A stretch of DNA of 7,174 bases from Burkholderiales bacterium (GCA_025350945.1 JANXWW010000101.1:1-7174), one strand, 5' to 3'; numbered from the stretch's first letter, positions 1 through 5,811 are shown. Numbers and translations are program-made. Notes: generated by a model from the sequence alone, not told the origin.

Positions 1-395
1 TCCAGGCGCGACACACCTTGCTGATGCAAATAGTAAACCGCGTGCGAATCTTTTTCGCCGTAGATTGCGACGAGCACATTTGCGCCCGTCACTTCTTTCT
101 TGCCCGACGACTGCACGTGCAAAATCGCACGCTGAATCACGCGCTGAAAGCCGAGTGTGGGCTGTGTATTGACCTCACCATCGCCTGCGACAATCGGCGT
201 GTGTTGTTCAATAAATTCAGCGAGCGATTTTTTCAGCTCGTCCACTTTTGCCGCGCATGCCTTCAATACTTCCTGCGCGGAAGGATTGTCGAGCAATGCC
301 AGCAATAAATGTTCAACGGTGATGAACTCGTGGCGTTTCTGCCGCGCTTCAACAAAGGCCATGTGGAGGCTAACTTCGAGTTCTTGAGCAATCAT
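1..395 (-). CDS. clpA: ATP-dependent Clp protease ATPase subunit ClpA, N-terminal part (runs off left edge)
   Basis: ClpA is the AAA+ unfoldase that feeds proteins into the ClpP peptidase in the cytoplasm. The first 131 residues are visible; the gene continues beyond base 1. The protein begins MIAQELEVSLHMAFVEARQ, followed by HEFITVEHLLLALL, then TQPTLGFQRVIQRAILHVQSS and EVTGANVLVAIYGE. These match the two Clp_N repeats of the ClpA N-domain, which is the docking site for the adaptor ClpS, and resemble E. coli ClpA almost position for position. Both ATPase domains lie outside the window. The ATG at 395-393 has a good ribosome binding site (GAAAGG, 5 nt away). It lies 98 bp downstream of clpS on the same strand, so the two are probably co-transcribed. 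ClpA rather than ClpB or ClpC is indicated by this N-domain and by clpS next door. Confidence 0.96.
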   Translation of the reverse strand, partial: MIAQELEVSLHMAFVEARQKRHEFITVEHLLLALLDNPSAQEVLKACAAKVDELKKSLAEFIEQHTPIVAGDGEVNTQPTLGFQRVIQRAILHVQSSGKKEVTGANVLVAIYGEKDSHAVYYLHQQGVSRL

Positions 396-408
396 TTTTA
401 CCTTTCAA

Positions 409-426
409 GAATGCACAATTGCATTC
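409..426 (-). promoter_or_regulatory. Intercistronic hairpin between clpS and clpA
   Basis: GAATGC at 409-414 and GCATTC at 421-426 form a perfect 6-bp stem with a 6-nt loop. On the transcribed (minus) strand it ends only a few bases before the clpA ribosome binding site. No T-run follows, so it is not a standard terminator. It could tune clpA translation or protect a processed mRNA end. The structure is seen; the role is a guess. Confidence 0.3.
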
Positions 427-493
427 CAACTAACCTATATAACGAGTAGACGACTAATTTGGATACAGAGTTTCAATAATCAATCATTAGACT

Positions 494-829
494 TTAAATT
501 TCTTCCATGCCGCAACGCAACGGATGTTGATGCTGGCGGGCGTAATCGCCCACTTGTTCAACTTTCATTAGCGCCACATCACGCGGAAAAATGCCGCATA
601 CACCGCGACCTTCTGTGTGCACTTTCAACATAATTTGCGTGGCACGCTCATGCGTGTGACCAAACAAATTCTCCAGCACTTCAATCACAAATTCCATCGG
701 TGTGTAATCGTCGTTGTACATCACCACCTGCCACATGGACGGTGGCTTAGTTTGCGCTGGTTTTTCCTTTAGCGCCGTATCATCCTGCCCGGCACCTTGG
801 CCGGGTTTTCCTGGTTGCTTGATTGCCAT
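494..829 (-). CDS. clpS: ATP-dependent Clp protease adaptor protein ClpS
   Basis: ClpS binds proteins carrying N-degron residues (Leu, Phe, Tyr, Trp) and hands them to ClpA for degradation by ClpP. It also inhibits recognition of SsrA-tagged substrates. The 111-residue length fits the family. A flexible Gly/Gln/Lys-rich N-terminal arm (about residues 1-28) precedes the core starting at PPSMWQVV. The signature NDDYTPMEFVIEVL lies at 39-52; N39, D40 and D41 match the residues that hold the substrate alpha-amino group, and M45 matches the specificity gate. VHTEGRGVCGIF (70-81) contains H71, equivalent to E. coli H66. The protein ends in the usual YARQHQHPLRC segment. The gene precedes clpA on the same strand and diverges from a cold-shock gene, the same arrangement as cspD-clpS-clpA in E. 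coli. The start has no clear Shine-Dalgarno sequence. Confidence 0.97.
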   Translation of the reverse strand: MAIKQPGKPGQGAGQDDTALKEKPAQTKPPSMWQVVMYNDDYTPMEFVIEVLENLFGHTHERATQIMLKVHTEGRGVCGIFPRDVALMKVEQVGDYARQHQHPLRCGMEEI

Positions 830-873
830 TTGATGCAGTTTCTGAAGTGTCGATAATTCTTATAGTGTAGCCA

Positions 874-903
874 ATAATATGGATAACTGCGCACCGTTTT
901 CAA
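874..903 (-). promoter_or_regulatory. Probable clpS(-clpA) promoter
   Basis: Read on the minus strand, a -35 TTGAAA (898-903 on the plus strand) and a -10 TATTAT (874-879) are separated by 18 nt. They would start transcription near 867, about 38 nt before the clpS ATG. Both hexamers match the sigma-70 consensus at five of six positions. This is a pattern match only. Confidence 0.5.
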
Positions 904-986
904 GCCCAATATGGCGCATTCAGGCGAATATATTTGCGCGCTTGCAACGAAATTGATGCAACTAAAGCAAAACTGAGTCCAAATGC

Positions 987-1015
987 TTGACTTTAAAAAA
1001 AATGAAACGTATAAG
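987..1015 (+). promoter_or_regulatory. Probable csp promoter
   Basis: TTGACT (987-992) and TATAAG (1010-1015) are separated by 17 nt, each matching the sigma-70 consensus at five of six positions. The spacer is A-rich. Transcription would start around 1019-1022, giving a leader of about 110 nt before the csp ATG. A long leader is typical of cold-inducible csp genes. Confidence 0.6.
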
Positions 1016-1019
1016 GAAA

Positions 1020-1129
1020 ATTGGAGTTTGGCTTCATGGTTTACTGCATTGCGTTACAGTGGTTGCGGGCCTTGATAGCAAAACGATTCCGGGCGCTCCA
1101 ACCCGATTTCAATTAAGGAAGCAACTGCA
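1020..1129 (+). promoter_or_regulatory. Long 5' leader of the cold-shock gene
   Basis: This is the stretch between the predicted transcription start and the csp ATG. TTGGAG at its extreme 5' end (1021-1026) is perfectly complementary to CTCCAA at 1096-1101. GCTTC (1031-1035) is complementary to GAAGC (1118-1122), which overlaps the csp ribosome binding site AAGGAAG (1115-1121). The leader could therefore fold so that the site is hidden or exposed depending on temperature, as described for the E. coli cspA leader. I do not see a clear copy of the E. coli cold box. The complementarity is seen; thermoregulation is inferred. Confidence 0.4.
1036..1116 (+). CDS. Possible 26-codon leader ORF upstream of csp
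   Basis: An ATG at 1036 opens a 26-codon frame starting MVYCIALQWL and ending ALQPDFN. Its stop TAA (1114-1116) overlaps the csp ribosome binding site. GGAG at 1023-1026 lies 9 nt before the ATG and could serve as its ribosome binding site, close to the predicted mRNA 5' end. The layout would suit translational coupling: a ribosome ending here would sit on the csp start region. There is no protein homology I recognise, and a frame of this length arises easily by chance, so this is a low-confidence call. Confidence 0.2.
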   Translation: MVYCIALQWLRALIAKRFRALQPDFN

Positions 1130-1333
1130 ATGGCAACTGGTACAGTTAAATGGTTTAACGATGCAAAAGGTTTTGGCTTTATCACACCCGATGACGGCAG
1201 CGAAGATCTTTTCGCGCACTTCTCGGCAATCGAAATGAACGGCTTCAAGACCTTGAAAGAAGGTCAAAAAGTCGCGTTTGAAGTGACCCAAGGTCCAAAA
1301 GGCAAGCAAGCGTCGAACATCAAAAACGCTTAA
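1130..1333 (+). CDS. Cold-shock domain protein (CspA/CspD family)
   Basis: This 67-residue single cold-shock (OB-fold) domain binds single-stranded RNA and DNA, melts mRNA structure, and in some relatives acts as an antiterminator. RNP1 is KGFGFI at 13-18 and RNP2 is DLFAHF at 26-31. W8, F15, F17, F28, H30 and F31 form the usual aromatic nucleic-acid surface. The start has a strong ribosome binding site (AAGGAAG, 8 nt before the ATG). The place opposite clpS is where E. coli has cspD. Several features also resemble CspD (EDLFAH, an M-G-TLK-GQ pattern, VTQGPKG--AS-I), but the C-terminal tail that extends E. coli CspD to 74 residues is absent. I therefore leave the paralogue name open. The gene stands alone between its own promoter and a strong terminator. 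Confidence 0.96.
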   Translation: MATGTVKWFNDAKGFGFITPDDGSEDLFAHFSAIEMNGFKTLKEGQKVAFEVTQGPKGKQASNIKNA

Positions 1334-1378
1334 AGGTATCCAAGTCGGCTACCCCAATCGCAGATACTTTACGATGAC

Positions 1379-1415
1379 AAAGCCCCCGCAATTAACGTTG
1401 CGGGGGCTTTTGTTT
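1379..1415 (+). terminator. Strong intrinsic terminator after csp
   Basis: A perfect 13-bp stem (1379-1391 with 1398-1410) containing a run of five C opposite five G closes a 6-nt loop TTAACG. It is followed by TTTTGTTT. This is a textbook Rho-independent terminator for the csp transcript. It ends immediately before rluE. Confidence 0.93.
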
Positions 1416-1429
1416 GTGAGCTTTGTTAA

Positions 1430-1984
1430 ATGCTGATCTTGTTCAATAAGCCCTACGGCGTGATTTGCCAGTTCAGTCCCGCTGAGGCTAAGCCAACGCT
1501 TAAAGATTACATTAATATTTCGAATATCTACCCGGCTGGCAGGCTCGATACTGATAGTGAAGGCCTACTCTTACTCACCGATGATGGTGCGCTTCAGCAT
1601 AAAATTGCTGATCCTGCGCATAAATTGCCAAAGACATACTGGGCCGAAGTTGAAGGCGCTGCCACAGACTCGGCAATTGCTCCCTTGCGCAAAGGTGTCG
1701 ATTTGGGCGACTTTATGACCAAGCCAGCAATGGTGCGTGTGCTGCCCGCACCGCCTTCGCCCGATCAGCTATGGCCGCGCACGCCGCCGGTGCGCATCCG
1801 CAGAAATATTCCCACCAGTTGGCTCGAAATTGTTATTAGCGAAGGCAAGAATCGGCAAGTGCGGCGCATGACGGCGAAGGTGGGTCTGCCCACTTTGCGT
1901 CTTGTCCGCATCGCAATTGGCCCGTGGCGTGTTGATGGGCTGACATCTGGCAAATGGCAAAGGGTTGCGCACGATGCGCTCTAA
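1430..1984 (+). CDS. rluE: 23S rRNA pseudouridine(2457) synthase RluE
   Basis: RluE converts a uridine in the peptidyl-transferase region of 23S rRNA (U2457 in E. coli) to pseudouridine. The 184-residue protein opens with LILFNKPYGVICQF and has the RsuA-family catalytic loop GRLDTDSEGLLLLT with nucleophile D40. KNRQVRRM at 140-147 is the second family signature. It lacks the N-terminal S4 domain of RsuA, RluB and RluF, as RluE does. The segment LWPRTPPVRIRRNIPTSWL closely follows E. coli RluE (LWPRNPPIRERKSIPTSWL), which favours RluE over its paralogues. The ATG is fixed by an in-frame TAA directly before it (1427-1429). There is only a weak GTGAG as ribosome binding site, and the gene lies just behind the csp terminator without an obvious promoter of its own. 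No terminator is visible after it. Confidence 0.92.
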   Translation: MLILFNKPYGVICQFSPAEAKPTLKDYINISNIYPAGRLDTDSEGLLLLTDDGALQHKIADPAHKLPKTYWAEVEGAATDSAIAPLRKGVDLGDFMTKPAMVRVLPAPPSPDQLWPRTPPVRIRRNIPTSWLEIVISEGKNRQVRRMTAKVGLPTLRLVRIAIGPWRVDGLTSGKWQRVAHDAL

Positions 1985-2058
1985 AACCTGCCATAGCCAT
2001 AAAGGACGCGGTAATTTAATGGATAAACTGTACCTTCATTCCAGAATTTTAGAAAAAG

Positions 2059-2087
2059 TTCCCAAATCACTGTCAACCGACTATAAT
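2059..2087 (+). promoter_or_regulatory. Probable promoter of the small exported protein gene
   Basis: A perfect -10 TATAAT (2082-2087) is preceded at 17 nt by TTCCCA (2059-2064), four of six matches to the -35 consensus. The start site would be near 2094, leaving an 80-nt leader that contains a 10-bp palindrome, ACTAGCTAGT (2137-2146). The rest of the 1985-2174 gap shows nothing I can assign. Confidence 0.55.
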
Positions 2088-2174
2088 TCAACTCGTTATT
2101 TGCCCTGACAGGCACTATGTCTGTTTAGATTGATTAACTAGCTAGTCACTCACTACTCAAATAAGGAATATTCC

Positions 2175-2393
2175 ATGAAGAAGTTGTCCGCTGTTGTTGC
2201 TGCCTTGTTCGCAGCTGTTGCATTTAATGCTGTTGCCCAGGCTCCTGCTGCTGCTCCAGCCGCACCAGCTGCTGCTCCTGTTGCTGCCGCGCCCGCAAAA
2301 GCAGAAATGGCTAAAACAGATATGGCTAAAGCTGACAAGCCAGCTAAAAAAGCCAAGAAGAAAAAATCCAAGAAAGTTGCAGCTCCTAAGTAA
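2175..2393 (+). CDS. Small secreted Ala/Pro/Lys-rich cationic protein (Asr-like in composition)
   Basis: The protein has 72 residues. Residues 1-21 form a Sec signal peptide: KK at 2-3, a hydrophobic core, and the cleavage motif AVA at 19-21, so the mature chain starts at Q22. The mature 51 residues are about 80% Ala, Lys and Pro (21 A, 13 K, 7 P by my count) and contain no aromatic residue or cysteine. An Ala/Pro-rich first half leads into a Lys-rich tail (KPAKKAKKKKSKK), so it is expected to be disordered and strongly basic in the periplasm. Composition and layout recall the acid-shock protein Asr of enterobacteria, but low-complexity sequence makes homology uncertain. It has a good ribosome binding site (AAGGAA, 7 nt before the ATG), its own promoter and its own terminator, which suggests strong independent expression. 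Function is unknown. Confidence 0.85.
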   Translation: MKKLSAVVAALFAAVAFNAVAQAPAAAPAAPAAAPVAAAPAKAEMAKTDMAKADKPAKKAKKKKSKKVAAPK

Positions 2394-2401
2394 TTGATAA
2401 C

Positions 2402-2434
2402 GATAAATCGCCAGGGCGCGCCCGGCGAGATATC
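2402..2434 (+). repeat. GC-rich inverted repeat in the 3' untranslated region
   Basis: The arms are GATA / TATC (2402-2405, 2431-2434), TCGCC / GGCGA (2408-2412, 2424-2428) and GGG / CCC (2414-2416, 2421-2423), with one bulged A and short internal mismatches. The centre is GGCGCGCC. It folds into a stable hairpin with no T-run, 16 bp upstream of the true terminator. It may stabilise the mRNA 3' end. Confidence 0.5.
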
Positions 2435-2449
2435 AAATCAGTGAAAAGC

Positions 2450-2483
2450 AAAAGGCGGAACTTCGGTTCCGCCTTTTTGTTTT
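2450..2483 (+). terminator. Intrinsic terminator with UUCG tetraloop
   Basis: A perfect 12-bp stem (2450-2461 with 2466-2477) closes the very stable C(UUCG)G tetraloop and runs into TTTTTGTTTT. It ends the transcript of the small exported protein and separates it from mnmA. Confidence 0.94.
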
Positions 2484-2528
2484 ACCGCATTGATTTATTG
2501 TCCACATCAACCTGATCGCTTAATTTTC

Positions 2529-3614
2529 ATGGCAAATCCCAAAATTGTTGTTGGCCTGTCGGGCGGTGTTGATTCCGCCGTCACTGCCTTGCTGCTCAAA
2601 CAGCAAGGCTATGACGTGACTGGTCTTTTCATGAAAAATTGGGAAGACGATGACGACGACGAATATTGCTCAACGCGGCAGGATTTTATTGATGCCGCCG
2701 CCGCTGCAGATGTGATTGGTATTGATTTCGAAGCAGTCAATTTTGCGGCTGAATATAAAGACCGTGTTTTTGCAGAATTCTTGCGCGAGTATTCCGCAGG
2801 ACGCACACCCAATCCGGATGTGTTGTGCAATGCCGAAATAAAATTCAAGGCATTTCTGGATCACGCACTCAAGCTCGGTGCTACACAAATCGCAACCGGG
2901 CATTACGCGCGCGTGCGTGAAGTTGATGGGCAGTTTCAACTGCTCAAAGGTCTCGATCATGGCAAAGATCAAAGCTATTTTTTGCATCGGCTGAATCAGG
3001 CGCAATTATCGAAAGCACTATTTCCTGTTGGTGAATTGCAAAAATCTGAAGTCCGCGAGATTGCTGCGAAAGCAGGCTTGCCGAATGCGGCTAAAAAAGA
3101 TTCCACCGGCATCTGCTTTATCGGCGAGCGCCCGTTCCGTGAGTTCCTGGAACACTATTTGCCGCGCAAACCGGGCAATATGGTGACGCCCAACGGTAAG
3201 CGCGTGGGCGAGCACCAGGGCCTTATGTATTACACCATCGGTCAGCGTCAGGGCTTGGGCATTGGCGGCACCAAAGCGGGCGATGGCACACCGTGGTTTG
3301 TCGCGAATAAAAATCTTGACGCCAATGAGCTTGTGGTTGTGCAAGGTCATGATGATGCGCATTTGCTCAACCAGCGTTTGCGTGCGGATGATGCTTCATG
3401 GGTATCCGGCGGGGCACCAAAAAACATACCGGAATACGGTGCCAAAACGCGCTATCGCCAGACAGACGCCGCCTGCTCGTTGTATGCGGAAAACGATAAA
3501 GAGTTCGAGCTTGATTTTGCAACGGCACAATGGGCCGTGACCCCCGGGCAATCGGCGGTGCTATATCAGGACGATATTTGCCTGGGTGGCGGCGTTATTT
3601 CGCAGCGACTCTGA
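2529..3614 (+). CDS. mnmA: tRNA-specific 2-thiouridylase MnmA (TrmU)
   Basis: MnmA uses ATP to adenylate U34 of the tRNAs for Lys, Glu and Gln and then inserts sulfur delivered by the IscS/Tus relay, giving 2-thiouridine. The 361-residue protein has the PP-loop SGGVDS at 11-16 for ATP, then MKNWEDDDDDEYC, and the two catalytic cysteines C100 (in DVLCNAEIKF) and C196 (in DSTGICFIG), equivalent to C102 and C199 of E. coli. GHYAR and the K-DQSYFL segment are also typical. I chose the ATG at 2529, giving MANPKIVVGLSGG, over an in-frame TTG at 2490 that would add 13 residues lying partly against the preceding terminator. The start has no clear ribosome binding site, and a weak TTGTCC-17-TAATTT (2498-2526) would place transcription almost at the ATG. 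It converges on the GST gene with 12 bp between stops. Confidence 0.97.
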   Translation: MANPKIVVGLSGGVDSAVTALLLKQQGYDVTGLFMKNWEDDDDDEYCSTRQDFIDAAAAADVIGIDFEAVNFAAEYKDRVFAEFLREYSAGRTPNPDVLCNAEIKFKAFLDHALKLGATQIATGHYARVREVDGQFQLLKGLDHGKDQSYFLHRLNQAQLSKALFPVGELQKSEVREIAAKAGLPNAAKKDSTGICFIGERPFREFLEHYLPRKPGNMVTPNGKRVGEHQGLMYYTIGQRQGLGIGGTKAGDGTPWFVANKNLDANELVVVQGHDDAHLLNQRLRADDASWVSGGAPKNIPEYGAKTRYRQTDAACSLYAENDKEFELDFATAQWAVTPGQSAVLYQDDICLGGGVISQRL

Positions 3615-3626
3615 AGGTAAAGAAAT

Positions 3627-4238
3627 CTATGCGCCAGGTGGCTTGGTCTCGGTGAACGAGGTACGTGCTTCCAAGCGTTCAACCCACGATCTTAAATTAG
3701 GATAGGTTTCACGCCATTTTATTTCCGGCATACGAAACTCCAGCCACAGCAAACCGCAGGCAACCGAGATATCGCCCAGGTTCATATTCTCGCCCTGACA
3801 AAATTTACGATCTCCCAGCTCACGCGCGACCGCAGCGATACCGCTTTCCACTTTACCCATTTGCCGCGTTATCCAATCTGTACCCTGCTGATTGGCATCG
3901 CGCTTGCGCTCTAAAAAGATGGCAATGCCTGCATCGGTAATACCATCGCCGAGCGCTTCTAGGCGCTTCACCATTGCGCGGTCGCGACCGCCTTCAGAAA
4001 TCAGTCGCGTTACGGGCGAAATACCATCCAAAAATTCTGCAATCACGCGCGAATCGTACAGCGAGGTGCCGTCGTCCAATACCAGCACCGGCACTTTCGT
4101 GAGCGGATTATGCAGCCCCACTTTCGTATCGGCGGCCCACACGTTCTCTTCAACCAGGTCCACCTCAATGCGTTTTTCCATCAACACCACGCGAATTTTG
4201 CGTGCATAGGGACTGGTCAGAGAGGCGAGCAATTTCAT
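3627..4238 (-). CDS. Glutathione S-transferase family protein (YibF-like)
   Basis: This 203-residue protein has the two-domain cytosolic GST layout. The N-terminal thioredoxin fold (about 1-75) starts MKLLASLTSPYARKIRV, with S9 at the usual glutathione-activating position. K48-V49-P50 carries the cis-proline, and D62-S63 bind the glutathione gamma-Glu. The helical C-terminal domain (about 83-200) contains NLGDISVACGL, the N-capping box region. LEALGDGITDAG and the C-terminal SFTETKPPGA parallel E. coli YibF (KIEALADGIMDAG and SFARTEPPKA). Substrate is unknown; the family conjugates or reduces electrophiles, and YibF-type members are poorly characterised. A ribosome binding site GGAA lies about 7 nt before the start. 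The gene is divergent from purB and tail-to-tail with mnmA. I recall this neighbourhood from other betaproteobacteria, but no functional link is evident. Confidence 0.93.
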   Translation of the reverse strand: MKLLASLTSPYARKIRVVLMEKRIEVDLVEENVWAADTKVGLHNPLTKVPVLVLDDGTSLYDSRVIAEFLDGISPVTRLISEGGRDRAMVKRLEALGDGITDAGIAIFLERKRDANQQGTDWITRQMGKVESGIAAVARELGDRKFCQGENMNLGDISVACGLLWLEFRMPEIKWRETYPNLRSWVERLEARTSFTETKPPGA

Positions 4239-4284
4239 GAAGGTTCCGGTTTTTTATAAAGCGAAAGTATTCGAATTTACCCAG

Positions 4285-4293
4285 ATTATAGCA
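4285..4293 (-). promoter_or_regulatory. Extended -10 promoter of the GST gene
   Basis: On the minus strand the sequence reads TGC-TATAAT, a perfect extended -10 element. No good -35 is present (CTGAAA, four of six matches, at a long 19-nt spacing), which extended -10 promoters tolerate. The start would fall near 4278, about 40 nt before the ATG. Confidence 0.55.
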
Positions 4294-4346
4294 TTCGCAT
4301 TTACGCCATTTTCAGCTAGGAGTTGCAGCTTACCAACATGTTAAAA

Positions 4347-4375
4347 TTCACGGTGTAGCACTCAGCATCTATTTT
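4347..4375 (+). promoter_or_regulatory. Candidate purB promoter
   Basis: TTCACG (4347-4352) and TATTTT (4370-4375), 17 nt apart, each match the sigma-70 consensus at four of six positions. They would start transcription near 4382, giving a short leader of about 25 nt. I found no convincing PurR operator in the 168-bp region shared with the GST gene. Confidence 0.35.
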
Positions 4376-4406
4376 AGTTTTCCCTTTCCACCGCTCATTC
4401 GTCCAC

Positions 4407-5804
4407 ATGCATCTTCTCTCAGCTATTACTGCACTCAGCCCGCTCGACGGTCGCTACGAAAAAAAAGTGGCCACACTGCGCAATATATTCAGCGAATTTG
4501 CGCTCATCAAAATGCGCGTTCATGTCGAGGTGGAATGGCTGATTGCATTGTCACTAGAGTCAGCGATTAAAGAATGCACAGCATTGTCCGCAGCCACGAT
4601 TTCCAAACTGCGCGCGCGCGTTCTCGCGTTCACGCCAACCGATGCCGAGCGCGTAAAAGCAATCGAAACCACCACCAATCACGACGTAAAAGCGGTGGAA
4701 TATTGGCTGCGTGAAACGTTTGTGACCGAGCCCGAAGTGGAGCGCATCAAATCGTTTATTCACTTCGCCTGCACCTCTGAAGATGTCAACAACCTCTCGC
4801 ACGCACTGATGTTAAAAGCCGCGCGCGATGATGTGCTGCTGCCAGTTTTGAATGGCGTGCACGCGAAGCTGATCTCACTCGCGCATGACAATGCTGATGT
4901 GCCGATGCTCGCCCACACACACGGGCAGCCCGCCACGCCGACTACGTTGGGCAAGGAAATGGCGAACGTCGCCTACCGATTGGCGCGTGCGCAGCAATCT
5001 ATTTCCAAAATTGAATTGCTAGGCAAAATAAATGGTGCCGTCGGCAATTACAACGCGCATCTTGCTGCGTACCCACATTTTGAGTGGGCATTATTTGCGC
5101 AAAAATTTGTTGAAGGTTTGGGCGTCACGTTTAACCCTTACACCATTCAAATTGAGCCGCATGATTACATGGCTGAATTGTTCGATGCGATGGCGCGCAC
5201 CAACACCATTCTGATCGATCTTGATCGCGATATTTGGGGCTATATTTCACTTGGCTATTTCAAGCAGCGCGTGAAAGCGGGCGAGATTGGTTCGTCCACC
5301 ATGCCGCATAAAGTGAACCCGATTGATTTCGAAAATTCAGAAGGTAATTTAGGCCTCGCCAACGCCTTGCTGCGTCATCTGGCCGAGAAACTTCCCATCT
5401 CGCGCATGCAGCGCGATCTCACTGATTCCACCGTGTTGCGCAACATGGGGGTGGCGTTTGGCTACTCGCTTCTTGCCTACGAATCATTGGCGCGCGGTCT
5501 TCATAAACTCGAAGTCAATCCCGCCAGGCTTGCTGACGATTTGAACAATAATTGGGATGTATTGGCTGAGCCCATTCAGACGGTGATGCGCAAATACGGC
5601 ATTGCCGACGCGTATGAACAATTAAAAGATCTGACGCGCGGCAAAGGTGGCCTGACCGTTGAAGCCATGCAAGCGTTTGTGGCAACGCTTGCGATTTCGG
5701 ATGCAGATAAAGCCACGCTTCACAACATGACGCCCGCCACATACACTGGCTTGGCTAAAATGTTGGCATCTGCAATCGCTTCAGACGTTCACCCTAAACT
5801 TTAA
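4407..5804 (+). CDS. purB: Adenylosuccinate lyase PurB
   Basis: PurB works twice in purine synthesis: it releases fumarate from SAICAR to give AICAR, and from adenylosuccinate to give AMP. The 465-residue protein belongs to the fumarase/aspartase superfamily and follows E. coli PurB (456 residues) throughout. Visible blocks are TALSPLDGRYEKKV near the start, TTNHDVKAVEYWL, FIHFACTSEDVNNLSHALML, and THGQPATPTTLGKEMANVAY with the general-acid H172. The superfamily signature GSSTMPHKVNPIDFENSEGN starts at G295, with S296 as the catalytic serine on the flexible loop. The ATG at 4407 gives an N-terminus in register with the family, but no ribosome binding site is visible. A gene of unknown function follows after 7 bp and is probably co-transcribed. 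Confidence 0.98.
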   Translation: MHLLSAITALSPLDGRYEKKVATLRNIFSEFALIKMRVHVEVEWLIALSLESAIKECTALSAATISKLRARVLAFTPTDAERVKAIETTTNHDVKAVEYWLRETFVTEPEVERIKSFIHFACTSEDVNNLSHALMLKAARDDVLLPVLNGVHAKLISLAHDNADVPMLAHTHGQPATPTTLGKEMANVAYRLARAQQSISKIELLGKINGAVGNYNAHLAAYPHFEWALFAQKFVEGLGVTFNPYTIQIEPHDYMAELFDAMARTNTILIDLDRDIWGYISLGYFKQRVKAGEIGSSTMPHKVNPIDFENSEGNLGLANALLRHLAEKLPISRMQRDLTDSTVLRNMGVAFGYSLLAYESLARGLHKLEVNPARLADDLNNNWDVLAEPIQTVMRKYGIADAYEQLKDLTRGKGGLTVEAMQAFVATLAISDADKATLHNMTPATYTGLAKMLASAIASDVHPKL

Positions 5805-5811
5805 AATAATC

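Noticed and set aside
983..1075. A 30-codon ATG frame upstream of csp (starting MLDFKKNETY).
   Set aside because: Its start lies inside the predicted csp promoter and upstream of the predicted transcription start, with no ribosome binding site, so it is probably not transcribed from that promoter.
2137..2146. Palindrome ACTAGCTAGT in the leader of the small exported protein gene.
   Set aside because: A single 10-bp palindrome without partner sites or a known regulator; could be chance.
2490..2528. N-terminal extension of mnmA from a TTG codon.
   Set aside because: The extra 13 residues do not resemble MnmA N-termini; the family begins just before the PP-loop, as with the ATG at 2529.
2670..3362. 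Long open frames on the minus strand opposite mnmA.
   Set aside because: No recognisable protein features and fully overlapped by a well-supported gene; they are shadow frames.
3892..4209. 105-codon plus-strand frame opposite the GST gene.
   Set aside because: Ser/Thr/Arg-rich shadow of the GST coding sequence with no domain resemblance.
4609..4620. Alternating CG run (TG followed by CGCGCGCGCG) in purB, potentially Z-DNA-forming.
   Set aside because: Short and explained by Leu-Arg-Ala-Arg codons in a conserved gene.
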